Shown: positions 46,580 through 58,809 of the stretch, one piece after another
Layout: every line of letters starts with the position of its first letter
Numbering within the stretch: the stretch's first letter is position 1
NCBI GenBank assembly: GCA_948470475.1
Contig: OX419341.1
Location: 13,733,305-13,797,304, forward strand
Length of the DNA stretch: 64,000 nucleotides
Direction: 5' to 3'
Origin: Galaxea fascicularis
Lineage: Eukaryota; Cnidaria; Anthozoa; Scleractinia; Euphylliidae
Translations under genes and position numbers: made by a program
The notes under the pieces: model-generated
What the model was told of the DNA's origin: nothing
What the model saw: only the letters and a program-made list of their open reading frames with translations
Databases searched by the model: none

Positions 46580-47449
46580 TTACATCTACGTAAACATGTG
46601 GCAAATGTTACGACTAGATTTGAGGCCGAAAATCACACATTATGACACTTCAAATTATCACATCACTTATCAGATCACTAGCATAGAATCGCTAAAGCCG
46701 CAAGGGCGGTAACAAGTCGGGAAACTGGAAAAACTTACGGTTTTCGCACAGAAATACAGAGGCAAATCTTGTCGTCGCCTGATAGTTACTTGAAGTCCCG
46801 GATGTTAAAAAACGATTTCAAGCGAGCTTCCGTCAAGCCCTTGTTTCTTGCTCAATTTTTACTAAGTCTTTAGCCTGGTCGAAAGTCAAGTCCAATTTCA
46901 CCATGTGCGCTTACAAATCAACCCTGACACCTACGTTCTGAGGCTAAAGACTCCTTACCTCCGAAAGCAAAGCTCTACAATAACCTTCACTGCACCGAAC
47001 AGTCGACTTCATAGCCCCGACAAGATAAATACGCACGAAGGTTATTAGACGAGGCAGACACTGCATCTCGCTAGAATTTTTCCCTCACTGAGCTTCATGA
47101 TGCTCTAAGGAAAACTTTGCTCTAGGAAGTGAACAGGAAAGCTAAATATACTGACTCCGTTTGCAACTAAGCCTACGCTAAGATTTCAAATTCATGCAAA
47201 TTTTCTTGAGAAAGAGAGAGAGTGGGACCAAATAAAGAGGGTTAAAAGGGAGGAGGGGGAGGGTAGGGGGGGAGAGCTTATTTTAACTTTCAATGTTAAC
47301 TTTCTCAGTTACTAATCAGCTAATTGCCATCGTCGCTCCCCCCAGCACAAGCAAAGACGAAGAAGAATAGAAGGGGGAAACACACCTCAGTACTAAAATA
47401 AACAAGGCTTAGTATAACTTTCCTGCGACCCTGTTTTCAAAAATCCAGG
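46580..47449 (+). repeat. Dispersed 0.86-kb repeat, copy B
   Basis: Same-strand copy of 213-1073, starting at CTACGTAAACATGTGG and ending at AAAAATCCAGG. Upstream of it (46416-46580) an open frame runs into the repeat without a stop until about 46710, but no motif is recognised. Confidence 0.75.
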
Positions 47450-47530
47450 AAGCGCGGGCTTCGAATTGCAAGAGCCATTATAATTGTAATTACAATTATA
47501 TCTGTGACGTAATAAGTTAATAAACACACT

Positions 47531-47580
47531 TTGCTATGCCTGAAGAGCCGCAACAGCGGTGAAACGCGTAGCGCAAAAGC
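47531..47580 (+). other. Candidate hammerhead-ribozyme-like motif
   Basis: CTGAAGA, a stem GCCGC-AACA-GCGGT and GAAACG follow one another, flanked by TTTGCTATGC and GCGTAGCGCAAA, which can pair. This is the order of a hammerhead core (CTGATGA, stem II, GAAA), with A in place of the invariant T. Hammerhead motifs are known in Penelope-like elements. A second, similar core lies on the minus strand at about 47738-47765 (CTGAAGAAGGTC...GACCGAAACG). The changed base argues against activity. Confidence 0.35.
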
Positions 47581-47639
47581 AAAGAAGACTTTCATTTTTC
47601 ATTGTTTTTAGTATCTTTATTCGACACAGAAGTTTACTT

Positions 47640-50290
47640 TCTTTATATATATATATATATATGTAAAAAGTCAAAAAGGAAGCGAGGATGGACAACTTCT
47701 GATGTTAAAAAGGATAAAAACTATAATAAAACGTTTCGGTCAAAGACCTTCTTCAGACATGGTTTGATGCTACTCTGGTTTGAAAATTGAAAAGTTACAA
47801 TTCACGACCCAACGTTTCGACACTCCTTTTATACGCTGACTAATTAACGACCTTTTGTTTTGATGAGGTGTAAATAGGTGTCAGGTAAAAGGCCGCCATC
47901 GTCACGGTTTAAAGGAGCGTGGGCGGAGTTGATGTGCCAAGCTTCCAAACAAAGCCGTTGATGGTACCGTTGGTTAGTGGTGATAATTTTGGAATTATAC
48001 CACGCTATTGTATGGTTGGTTTGGCAAGCATGTTCCGACAAAGCGGAATTTTCCTTTTTGCAAAGAAAAACTGCTTTTTGATGCGTTAAACGCGTGCCAA
48101 GCTGACGCTTGGTCTGTCCGATTTACTCATGATCACAGTCATTGCAAGGAATGGAATAAACAGCGTCAGTTCGTTGTTCTTTAAACACAGGATCCTTAGG
48201 TTCGGCAAAAATATGACTCAACTTCTGAAAAGGTTTTTGTGGAACTTTAACATTGTGGCTAGACAAAACTCTCTTTAATGGGTTCTGTAACACCACGGAT
48301 GTACGGGATGACGGCAAAACCTGTAGCCGAAACTTCGTCCGCAGAGGTGTTAAGAGAAGGAGTAACTGGTTTTAAGCAGTTACGGAGGAAAGTGTTTGGG
48401 TAGCCATTGACCTTTAGGACGTCAAAAACATATTTTCGCTCTTTGGCCCTAGAATCACGCGAAGATGGCAAACAATCAGCCCTCGTGAGCAAAGTTCTGG
48501 TTACGGATTTTTTGTGGCAGATAGGGTGGTGGGAGTCAAATGCGAGATATTTGTCGGTATGCGTGGGTTTGCGATAAACACTTGTCTCTAAATTTCCCCG
48601 GTGCGCCCTATAGACATTCAAATCGAGAAAAGACAAACGTCTATCATTCTCACGCTCAATGGTGAACTGGATAGACGGCTCAACTGGATTTAAATGTGAA
48701 AGAAGGCGCTCCGCTTCATTTCCGGATACCGCAGAGATGACATCGTCGACATATCGTTTCCAGAACAAAGGCTGGACCGGTGAGGAAGCCAGAGCCCTTT
48801 GTTCCACATCTTCCATTACCATGTTGGCAATGACAGCGGAAACGGGAGAACCCATAGCCGTACCAAAAACCCGTTGGTAGTAGGTGCCATTGTATGTGAA
48901 CTGAGTGGTGTTGAGACAAAAAGACAGCAGATCTATGAGATCCTCCACGGGTAAGGAAGTTCTTTGTCCCAATGAAGCGTCTTGTTTGAGTCTTTTTTCA
49001 GCAACATTAATGGCAAGATCAACCGGAATTTTGGTGAAGAGGGAAACAAACGTCGAACGAAATCAACTCGTTTCCTGCGTCAAGAGTTTGACCTCTTATA
49101 AAATCCGCAAAGTCACAGGAATTTTTGACAGGGTAATCAGTATTCCCAACAACAGGTGACAAGATTTTCGCGAGATAACTCGAAACCGCATAAGTCGGAG
49201 AATTAACAAAAGAGACCGAATGGGTCTCAAAGGAATTCCCGTCATATGGATTTTAGGCAAGCCATAAAAACGAGGACACAGACCGTCACTACTGTATAAC
49301 ATTTTGTACGTAGACTCACTAATCTTTCCAGCTTTTTTCAAATCAAGTAACATTTTGTTAAGCTTTCTCTGAGTGTTGCTGGTAGGATCAGATTTTAAGA
49401 TAGAATGCGTATTCCTGTCACTCAGCAGAGAGGAGGCCTTTTCATCGTATTGTTGTTTATCCATAACCACGACACAATTGCCCTTGTCAGCAGATAAAAC
49501 AAGCCTATCCGGATCTTTCTTAAGAGCTAGGAGCGCCTTGAAAACATCATTGCTGATGATGTTTTTGGGAGGCGGCTTGGCGCGCCTAAGGATGCAACTA
49601 ACTTCAGCTCTTATCAAATGCTTTTGATCGACGTTGAGTCGAGAAATGCCTTCCTCGACGGCAGCGACGATCTCAGCAGTTGGTATTTTGCTGAGAGCAA
49701 CAGCAAACTTAAGGCCTTTTTCCAAACCACTCCGTTCCAACAGCAGATGTCTCCTTAGAAGAAAGGTTCAAGACCCATTTATCTTTCAGAGTCGAACCTG
49801 AGTTATCAGGAGACTTCTGACTGAACAGAAGGCGGAGTTTTATGTCATGTCTCTCTCTGTGTTTGATAGACGTCTGTTGCTCTTTCGAACAACAAAACTC
49901 CTCGACCCAAGCGATTTCGGAGTGGTCAATCAATGCAGAGAGTTCACTGAGTGAACGACAGAACAAGGAACTTAAACTCTGTATAAACTGGCAACATTGG
50001 TCAATCCGCAACCTCAGGAAAGAAAAACCAGTGTTTTCCAGGAGCTTGTATCCCTTGACACTCCGTATAGGAGGCCGGAATCTCAAACTCGGTGGAAGCA
50101 CTTTATTTTCTTTGCACCGGTGGTTGAAAAACAAATGACTGCGATACTTAGCAATACGGACTCTGATGTTAGCAAGTCGGTGGACCCTTTTAACAACAGT
50201 TTGACGATATTTTTCTCGCAAATAAGGTATGTTCAAGTTCACACTGCAACCAGGTGGACAATCAGTTATTATAACTGAAGAAGGTCTTTC
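47640..50290 (-). mobile_element. Penelope-like retroelement (RT plus GIY-YIG), frameshifted
   Basis: On the minus strand, from high to low coordinates: an N-terminal region ([20 protein letters not shown], then WVLNLSSKE), a second part with [17 protein letters not shown] and LSADKGNCVVVMD (49740-49096), the reverse-transcriptase core GTAMGSPVSAVIANMVMED and RYVDDV with the catalytic YxDD (48972-48259), then the GIY-YIG domain (AVYSIPCNDC, IGQTKRQLGTRL, 48317-47844). At least four frame changes and a TAA at the Tyr of YIG make it dead. The 3' end has an AT dinucleotide run and a hammerhead-like motif. Its 5' end appears to sit within the THAP transposase gene. Confidence 0.85.
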
Positions 50291-51680
50291 AGATATGGTG
50301 AAACCCCTGTCAGCCATAACTAAATCTCCAGGCAGTAACTTCTCCAAGAAACCACAGTTCTCAGTGATATGTTTGTCTGATGTGCGACCTCCCCATGCCT
50401 TGGACACATAACAAATCGTCCCTTGAGGTGTGATACCAATTAGTATTTTGATGGTATTGTGATGTTTATAGGAAGAAAATGTTTGAGCTCCTGCAAGTAG
50501 ATTAGAAGGCTTTTCGATGAACACCTCAAGATAGTCAATAATATTACTGTCACCCAACCTCGTTCCCAGGGCCTCTTCCCTGGCTTGGGGGCGGGCGCGA
50601 CCCGCCCCCAAGTCAGGGAAAAGGCCCTGGGAACGAGGTTGACTGTCACCTTGTTCCCAAATGAATATTTGAAACACATAGGCATAGTGTGCTACAGCTG
50701 GTGCCTCTCTGGCCAGTACACGAGTGGGGAGAGCCTGGCATCCATAATCCGAATCCAGTAAGAAAAAATCCTTGAAGCTGTACTAACAGAAATAGAAAAA
50801 CGGTAGGCCAAGTCTTGAAATGGGACGTTAAGCCATAGCTTCGTCAGAACAATTATAAACTCTTGAAATTTATCAAGAGCAAGGCTTTTCCTGTTCACGG
50901 AAGGTGCGATATGTTCAAATGTTTTCAGCAGCACTTCGATGGACGGCAGCCCCGTATAAAACCGCACTTTGTCGTCGGTATCGAAAAAAATCTCTTCCAG
51001 GTGCCTTATAGCCACAAGGTCTTTCAAATAAATACTCAAACTCTTCAGTTTGAGTCCCTTCACTGGCAGCAGTTGGTGCCACTTCGGGCTCTGTTTGTGT
51101 GGAGGAATGTGCGAACTCTTTAGTTTCGCACTTCGCTCCCTGCCCATAGCAAAAGTTATCTGTATCCACTCCATCAGTTAGCTGTTCCTCTTTAGTTTCT
51201 GATGTACTAGCCCCAGATTCAAAGTCTATATCACAGATGCGATCACCGCTTTGTTCTAGAAGTTTTCTCTTCTTTGTAGCTTCCTGCTCTTGTTGTTCAA
51301 TGGCGGCCTTATGTCTCCTTTTAACTCTCTCAGATCTTTCTACAGAAGCTTTAAAGTCCCTTGGACGTCGATATTCTTTCTTTCCTGAATTTAGGGAGGG
51401 TACCCAGTCTGGACTGAACTGATCGAAGTCCTTCGCTGGCTGTCCTTGGTGAAAATGACGACCGCAAACTCTTTCTGTCTCGAGGATATTCTTCTCTGCA
51501 GTGTCGCCACGACTTATGTGCACTGATCCACCTTTCCCTACGCTTTCTAGTCAGTTCCTCGTACTCTTCTCCTTGGTCAGTGATGATTTTGGGTATCCGA
51601 AAGAATCCAAGACCTTTATGTTTCCCACTTTTGGATCCACATCCCCACACAATGCATAAAACCATACTTAACTCTCCCAC
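50290..51680 (-). pseudogene. THAP / DDE_Tnp_4 transposase (Harbinger or ISL2EU-like), broken
   Basis: The minus strand begins with a THAP zinc finger: VLCIVWGCGS, then after a frame change ERVCGRHFHQG (about 51665-51440). A charged linker follows, then an HTH_Tnp_4 part ([32 protein letters not shown]) to 50692, and the DDE core: [24 protein letters not shown] with the first Asp, [14 protein letters not shown], and [10 protein letters not shown] with the second Asp. The frame then runs without a stop into the N-terminus of the Penelope element, so the part with the third acidic residue is missing. Frame changes near 51530, 51000 and 50550, plus an 87-bp MITE, also break it. Confidence 0.8.
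50555..50641. mobile_element. 87-bp palindromic MITE with 9-bp target duplication
   Basis: Ends CAACCTCGTTCCCAGGGCC and its complement; the whole element is a near-perfect foldback. It is flanked by ACTGTCACC on both sides (50546-50554 and 50642-50650), a 9-bp duplication typical of Mutator-like insertion. It lies just upstream of the first catalytic Asp codon of the transposase. Confidence 0.85.
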
Positions 51681-51699
51681 ATTTTCTCACACTAGCTTC

Positions 51700-54600
51700 T
51701 CTTTCAGATCACTTTGTTTACTATCGAGGGACACCAACATGGCGGCTAGCAACCGTTGTCAAGCAAAAGGTCACGTGGGTGAAAAGCAAGAATAAAAATC
51801 CAGACGAAGTCAGCACAGAGTTAAGAGGGGCCGGAAAGGTCATACGATAAGCAGACCTCTGTAATTGCCACGTGCAAACAAAATTGTTTTTACTTTCAAG
51901 GTGAGGCTCAGGATTATTGTTTAATTTAACCCCAGAGGTTTGCCTTAAAAACTCGCAAAGCCTCATTTTAATCAGAATTTGGCTGACGAGTAAGTAAAAA
52001 TATTGGACAATAGCCTGGGCTTTTTGTCATCAAAAATACAACCTTTATGTCCGGAATTATGGCTAATAGCTTATGGTAGATCTGCAAAAAAAGGAGCGAA
52101 TGCAGTCACGCATTTTATATCAAACGCTAGTCTATACAGTAAATGGGCAGTATATAACTAAAAAAGATAGGGTAAAATAACAATGTTACTTAATTGATGT
52201 TTCGGCGGTTTCCAAGAAGGTTTCTGCGGTAATCTGCTCTTTTTAAGGGAACATTTTAGCAAACATATTTGACACAATCAGCTAGGTCTATTAATTCTTA
52301 ATAACAGAAACTGTGATATGATTTTATGAATATCGTGAAAAGTGAAGCATTTTCACTTTACAGTGTTATTAAGGGATCATGTCTAGCTCGCTTAATTTCG
52401 TTTCCTTTAATTCTAGATCTGTCTCGGATGCATCTTTGTTATAAAGATGCCGCGGTTACTCAGATTGATTGCCGATGCGAACATAAAGCCCGTGGCTGCT
52501 TATTTAATAGTGATGCCAGCATGGACCCGCACTGAAGATAATTTTAACGTTTAATAAAGTGACTGGTTAACAAGAGTGCTTTAAATGCAAAGTTCCGGGC
52601 GGAAGGACTTCAGTACTGCTACTTCGTATTAAAAAGTATTGATGAAACGTCAATGAAAGATAACGTCATTGGATTAAAGGATTATGTTTGTAGTTTGCTG
52701 TTTTCTCCTTTACAAAGCACCCTACTGAAAGCAAGGTGTTACAGACAAAAAGAGTCATCATTTTTTAAACAAATAACGCATCTAGATAATCAAGCATGAA
52801 GCGTCTTTTAATCTCGCGTCCTTAGCGAATTGTTTTAAGGTGTTGTCTCGGTTACTACAGCGACTTCGGGCCGCACGAAAAATATATGAAATGTAATTTC
52901 CATAATTTTATCCAGCGGCCGCGCGAGTGCGATAAGATTGGCTCTTGCGGGAGGAAATCAATTGATCTAGCGACATAGTGTTTGCAATCTCTGTTTGATC
53001 AATTCTCGACAGCTTTATAGCTTTGAGCAACCTGAAGCCGAATAGATGAGTCTTGTCAGGCCACAAAAACAATCGCCGGGTGGTTCGAACTTCGAAGGTA
53101 GGTCTGAGCGTTGCACAGATCTGGTGAGTACGTGACTGCAAGCTTGAGCGTCTTGTGCGTTTTTCGTTGGTTTCCAGAGTGAACTTTGTAATATAGCCGT
53201 GTCAAAACACTTCTGAGTCATGAAGATTCAATGCATATACTTGTGAGTTTCAAAGCTTAATTTGAGGTTCGGGTAACTGGAGGTTAGTTTGCTTCAACTA
53301 GGATTGTTCGATATACTGGTGCGTAGCAGCGTTTGAGAGTTCTGCCTTTGCCTTGGAAAAAAATGATAAATTTTAAAACATTATGTTGTGTTAGAGTACT
53401 TTATTTTCTTAAATCAAACAGAATATACCTTGGTACGCTCCGATCGTTCTCATATGTGGACACAACTGCAATGCAAAAAGCACACCCCTGATTGATATGT
53501 CAATCGAGTTCTTTTAATAAAGGAAAGAAAAGCGCTGTTGTTTTTCATCAACCAAAGCAATTGTTTTGAATGGTCTAGTATGGGAAACAATAATGGATTC
53601 AACTGAAAACAATATCTGGAAAGCAAGTGCTTTGAAAATTCTGAAAAGCACCTTTTTGCTCATTGTTTATATTTGAGTGTCGGAGAAACAACCGTGCATA
53701 AACCGTACCCCGTTTTGATAGCCAGAAACGAAATTCTCTGTATTTTGCTTTAAAACTTTTCCATCTTTTATCCAGGTGTTTTAGATAAATTAGTTTTCTG
53801 TGAGACAAGCGATTATGACAGTAATGACAGGTTGTAACAGCAGCAGTCCTCCTGTTGAGAGTCGGACAATCATAAGGCCCATGCAAAAACTCACATCGTG
53901 CTATCGTGTCAGTTATTTTATGATGTTATTTTCTGAGTTTAGCTCATGTAAACACGTTGGCCATATTATCGTAAGTCGCATTAGAATAAAAACAATGGGA
54001 AAAAAGGTTTTAAAATATGTTATTCATTATGAGATTATTACTGAACAAAAGTACTCCATTTTTCTTTCCAAATAGGAATCAATTTCATACGTTCCGCAGT
54101 CTTCTTAGTTGCTTGGCGAAAGCACGAGACCAGCTCGGCTTAGCTGATTAGCATTTTAAAGGCTTAACATTAAGTACTGAAATAAATTGTCCATTCTGAT
54201 ATGAATCAAGTAAGGTCAATTTCTGTTATCTGTCATGGTATAACTCATATGAAAAATGAAATTAAGATGTATCATTACATCAAATGAAGTGAAGAACGAC
54301 TTTTTTCGCGCCATGAGGTATTAAATGCGAGTAAAATATCTAAAATTGTTAATTACAAAAAGTAAGTAAAGGTAGCCCACTGTGTTGGGGTCACTTATCA
54401 ACTGGTCTGCATTGTAGCACTAAGGTGGAGTGACACATCGGAGAAGCTATATATTATATCATTCTCAGAAAGTGGTCCATTTTTCATCGCCTTAAACAAA
54501 TTTCCTGTTACACCCTGCCGAAAAGATGATATCAATTTGTATTTTATGATTTCATTGTTTTCCACCATACCAGCTGCAATGTTTACGCAGCCAATATGCC

Positions 54601-57050
54601 TTCACGGCTAGAGCCGTCATTCGTGATAAAACTTCTATAAAAGTGCTTTCTACAATGGACTATCAAGGTACGAGAGATGCAATTTCAAACTTGTCGTTCG
54701 ACTATTCCGGTAGGAAAATTGGTCTTAGTGAATAAGAAAGCCGTTGAGCATTATTCTTAAGGTCTTGTTACGGTGTGCAGAGCAACTCATTATGTGGCTC
54801 GTTATGTCCTTTTTTTCCTTTCATTCCTTTCATTTTTTAACTACGGTTCTTACAATTTATTCAATTGTGGTTCATTTTTTCGGTAGACACTGATTTAGGA
54901 ACTTTCTCCAATTTTTGTGGTTGTTCCTTGGTGTTTTCTAAACTGAACAAAAGGAAAATCATATTAAGAAAATTAAGGAAAGAAACTGCCTCATCGTCTC
55001 CTTTACAGCTGTCATAATTGAAATTTGGGCTTTTAGGATAGGGTAGAAAAATGTAGCCTTACAGAAAAGCGTTATCGTTATTTTTATTTTAAAGAGCATC
55101 AACAAATTTAAGTTCAATCGGGCCGATGAAACGAGACACTTCTAAAGTAAATGTAGTCCTGTGTACGAATTCAAAGCCTAGAAAAGTATACATTCCAAGG
55201 TTTTGTTGTTTCGGTGTTGTAATTTTTCTCTTTGTTGTTATCATTTTTGTTTTTTTGTTTTTTTCAAACTCCATAATGGCAAGGCTCTCTTTTCAAATGT
55301 GATGGCGAAGGGTGAATTTCTCTTCCACGGAGCCCGAGTGTCTGAGTAGCAAGTTGAGTAACAAAAATTATCCTCATGATACTAATCGCACGTGAAGATT
55401 CCAATTTGAGATAAAACATTATTACCCAGGAATGATTTCTTTGCGTATTAAGATAGACACTTTAGTGCCCAGGCTTTTCAAAATATCAAAAGGGAAAATC
55501 TCCGCCTTTCCTCTCAACGCTTCCCAGTAAGTCCCTTGCTCAGTTGTTTAACTTGTTCGCACCTTTATCGCCAAAGGTGCAAAAACGAGACTGTATTTGA
55601 AATATCACCTTCTAACTTTATAAAACTAGGATTTTCCTCGACCCCGCGGCTAGTCGTTCTTTCACTTGCTTTCCTTTATTCTGTAGCCAAAGCAAAGTAA
55701 CAGTAGGAGGAGCGTTTAAAAACCTGCTGCTGTTTAATTATAGAGGGAAAGCTTCAATTATCAACAGCATCAATACAGAAATTAATTGAGCTCACCAGTG
55801 AAGAAATCCATTGCAGTCTGTTTTTCTAAATTACTTTGGTAACCATTATTCCACACATTTGCCGGAGGGCTCAATAAATCACTTCCGTCTCCTAAACAAC
55901 ACGTTTTAAAAAACACGAATGGACACCTGGCGGCGGGGGTAGACCAAAATGAGCAAAGCACGAACATATCAACACGTCGCAAATGGATTGAAGTAGGATT
56001 GTTTAAGGTGGCATCAGCACTTCAAAAAGTAAATAGTATAAGCCAATGGATACTTTTGCGGGGTCGGTGTATGGTTGTTAGGCAGCTGATTTAATATAAA
56101 CTTAATTCATTCGCGTAGCCTTAATGTACACCATAAGATCTTTAAAAAGAATAGTCGTGGTACTTGCTTCAAGGATGAAATTGTGTAAACTGAACATACC
56201 CTTCTAGTTCTTCAAAGAAAAAAGATTTTCTGACCGTGCTATCGGCTTTACTGGATATTGACCCCACCCCCATTAATGGTTGGTGTAATAGCAACATGCG
56301 CGGCGTTTGTGCTAGCCGGTGAGAAGGCAGTTTAATGTTGTACCGGTACAGAACGGCTTGATTTATTTTCAAGAGCTTAGAGACAGATTTCAACATGAAG
56401 GCTGTAGCTTAGATCATGTACATTTGTCTGGGGTCTACCGTCAAAGACGTGCATCGGGCTATGTGAGTTCTCCCATATCTATTTCCTCAGTCTTGTCGGA
56501 CCGTTTATATCATGATTTAACCGTAATGGTCAGTTTGAAACACTTTTAAACTCGCTGTTTTGTAACAAAATCCCTTTCCATGTACACAACCATCAGAAAA
56601 GTTGAAATTTGGAATGATTGTCTTGCATGATTGTTTTAGCAGAAAGTTCTGTCTTAAAACACTCTTTTCATATTATTCTCCGATCCACTATAAGATGTTT
56701 CTCCTGTTGGGTTATGCTCTCTATAGGAAAACGTATGAGCTCATTGCAGGTCATTTTTAATGGTTTGTGTTTAAGTTCCAAAACAATCATTGAATTAAAA
56801 TAAAAACATGAATCACTTTGCCTTTTTTCTAGCAGACAAAAGACCAAGTACCTCAGCCACTGACTGATATACGGAGTTGTTGCGCTAAGTAGTGGAAGGT
56901 GGAAGACTTTCTGATTAAATATACCAGAGAATACATATTTGTGAACAGGTGGAAACGTTTCATACAAGCTACAAATATTAGCAACGAAAACTAAAAAGTA
57001 TTTTGAAAACAGTACTTAAGCATAGCAGCTACTGAGATTTTGTCAAAGAA
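51700..57050. other. Gene-free AT-rich stretch
   Basis: No exon or transposon is recognised. A 78-codon frame at 52908-53141 and others are short and without motifs. The last 500 bases should contain the GPCR promoter, but no clear core element is visible. Confidence 0.45.
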
Positions 57051-58756
57051 ATGGGCAACTCAACGGAAGAGGGAGTAACCGCGATTCAAGTGACAGAGTA
57101 CACTTTGTTTGCCATCATCTTCCTCATTGGCATCACCGGAAACACGCTGGTGTGTTTAGTAATTTTCCAAACACCACGCATGCGTACTACACGTAACTAT
57201 TTACTTGTGAACCTGGCCGTGTCAGATCTGATGGTAGCCATGTTGTGCATTCCTTTTGATGTAGTGTTAAAAGTAACTCTTCCTGTGTGGCCGCTTGGTG
57301 CTGCCATGTGTAAATTGCTATGGCCTGCAATGACTCTTTTCACAAACTGCTCCGCAGCAACTCTTGCAGCCATCAGCTATGATCGGTAAGTTTTCTTACC
57401 CAACTTGTTAACAATACCATCTTTTTAAATTCCTTCACTAGAACTTCAAACAATTGGCTGTTTACTGACTTTTTGAGAGCCTGAATTTTGAATAGTATTG
57501 AAGAAAAGAAATATCTTGGTTGATGGAACTCTTCCAAATGGGTTCTTTCTTGTGTTCAATGCCTCTCAGACTTTTCGGGTAATTTTGCAAAACTTGCTTT
57601 CCGTGAGGAACGAACAAATTTGGTTGACTTATTTCACTTGAACGATTATTCTACCAGGGCGCGCTAGATATGAAATGATGTTCTCAGTATTTCATATCCA
57701 GTAAACCCCAGTAGAATAATTGTTTTACCGAAAAAACAAAAAGACTACGTCAACGTCGTGTGACCTATAGTTAAGAATCTGAACAAAGAAGTGAAGAAAT
57801 GCAGAGAGAGCGAAAACCGAAAAATGGAGACAGTTGGCGATCACATGACTAAACTAAAAGGGTGCGAAGACCTTTTGATATCATCAGTTGTTTTCAGTGT
57901 GTTGTAGAGATAGTCTTCCTCGCATATAATAAAATATCTCTGATTTTTTTTCTTGTGTATAATAACTCCCCTATTGTCGTTTTATTTGGTAAGGTATCGA
58001 GCAGTAATTCACCCCTGGAAGCCACGCTTCACTACCTTTCAAACAGCCATCATCCTCAGCACAACATGGCTCATGTCCTTGATTCTAGTGCTCCCCTATA
58101 TACTGGCACTCAAGATGAAAGACGGTTACTGCGGTGAAGACTGGCCTGTACCAATTGCTGTTAAACTCTACACCATGGGCTTGTTTGTATTCCAGTATGC
58201 ACTGCCCCTCGTCATCATTGGCTTTGCATATGCAATGGTTGCCCTAAAGCTGCGCGAACAGGCCTCGCGTATTGCAAAGAATCGGCAGGCGAGCGGAATT
58301 TCCGAGAGCGCTTATTGTAAAGCTATGAACGCCTCCAGCAAGTACAGTGAGTTTGCTGAGGAAAGTGAACTAAATTCAAACGATCCTGCAGTTCTCACAA
58401 CACAAAATTCAGAGAGGAAACGTCGAGAAAACTCCAAGAAGGATAAAGCCTCCAGCGCGAGACAGGAAGAAAAACGGCTCCATAGGAACACAAAGATTGT
58501 AAAGATGTTAGTGGCGGTTGTACTTCTTTACGCCATTTGTCTGCTTCCCAATCAGGTGGTGTGGTTATGGTACGAGTTTGGTTCAGGTCGTGACCGGATT
58601 CATCTGGATAAATTTCTCACCTTTGGAAGTATCATGGTTTATGTCAATAGCTGTGTGAATCCGCTGTTGTATGCTGGTATGAATGACGAGTTTAGAAAAG
58701 GCTTTGTTAGGATTCTCAGGTGCCGATGCAAACTTCTTCGTTCTTACATCTCATAA
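57051..58756 (+). CDS. Class A (rhodopsin-like) peptide-type GPCR, 2 exons
   Basis: Exons 57051-57385 and 57994-58756 join in phase 2 at the DRY motif (GAT CG|G TAT) and encode 365 residues. All seven helices are visible: GN in TM1, LAVSD in TM2, W and Cys before TM3, DRYRAVIHP after TM3, a second extracellular Cys (DGYCGEDW), Pro in TM5, and NPLLY in TM7 followed by a short tail with Cys residues. TM6 reads CLLPNQ where CWxP is usual. The third intracellular loop is long, basic and Ser-rich. The general style is that of neuropeptide receptors (NPFF, orexin, TRH-like). The ligand cannot be told from sequence. One early sequon (NST) fits an extracellular N-terminus. This gene looks intact. Confidence 0.9.
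57386..57993 (+). other. GPCR intron with an 84-bp stem-loop MITE (57641-57724)
   Basis: Donor G|GTAAGT and acceptor GGTAAG|G with a weak pyrimidine tract. Inside, AACGATTATTCTAC pairs with GTAGAATAATTGTT and ATATGAAAT with ATTTCATAT, giving a foldback element. Confidence 0.7.
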
Positions 58757-58800
58757 TCACTTTCATACCATGTCCTAGAAAGTACAGCCAATCAGAATAC

Positions 58801-58806
58801 AATAAA
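58801..58806 (+). promoter_or_regulatory. Candidate poly(A) signal of the GPCR
   Basis: AATAAA lies 45 bases after the stop codon. A second AATAAA is near 58880. Confidence 0.45.
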
Positions 58807-58809
58807 ACC

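Noticed and set aside
24250..48140. Reassigned genetic code with TAA for tyrosine
   Set aside because: The two intact host genes use TAA as a stop (17833) and encode Tyr with TAT/TAC throughout, so the TAA at YIG is a property of the decayed retroelements.
49709..50677. One intact 322-residue protein
   Set aside because: The frame is a chance join of an in-frame MITE insertion, part of a DDE4 transposase and the N-terminus of a Penelope element.
53599..54075. Opposed open frames as an unknown gene
   Set aside because: The frames overlap antisense to one another, are of chance length and show no conserved motif.
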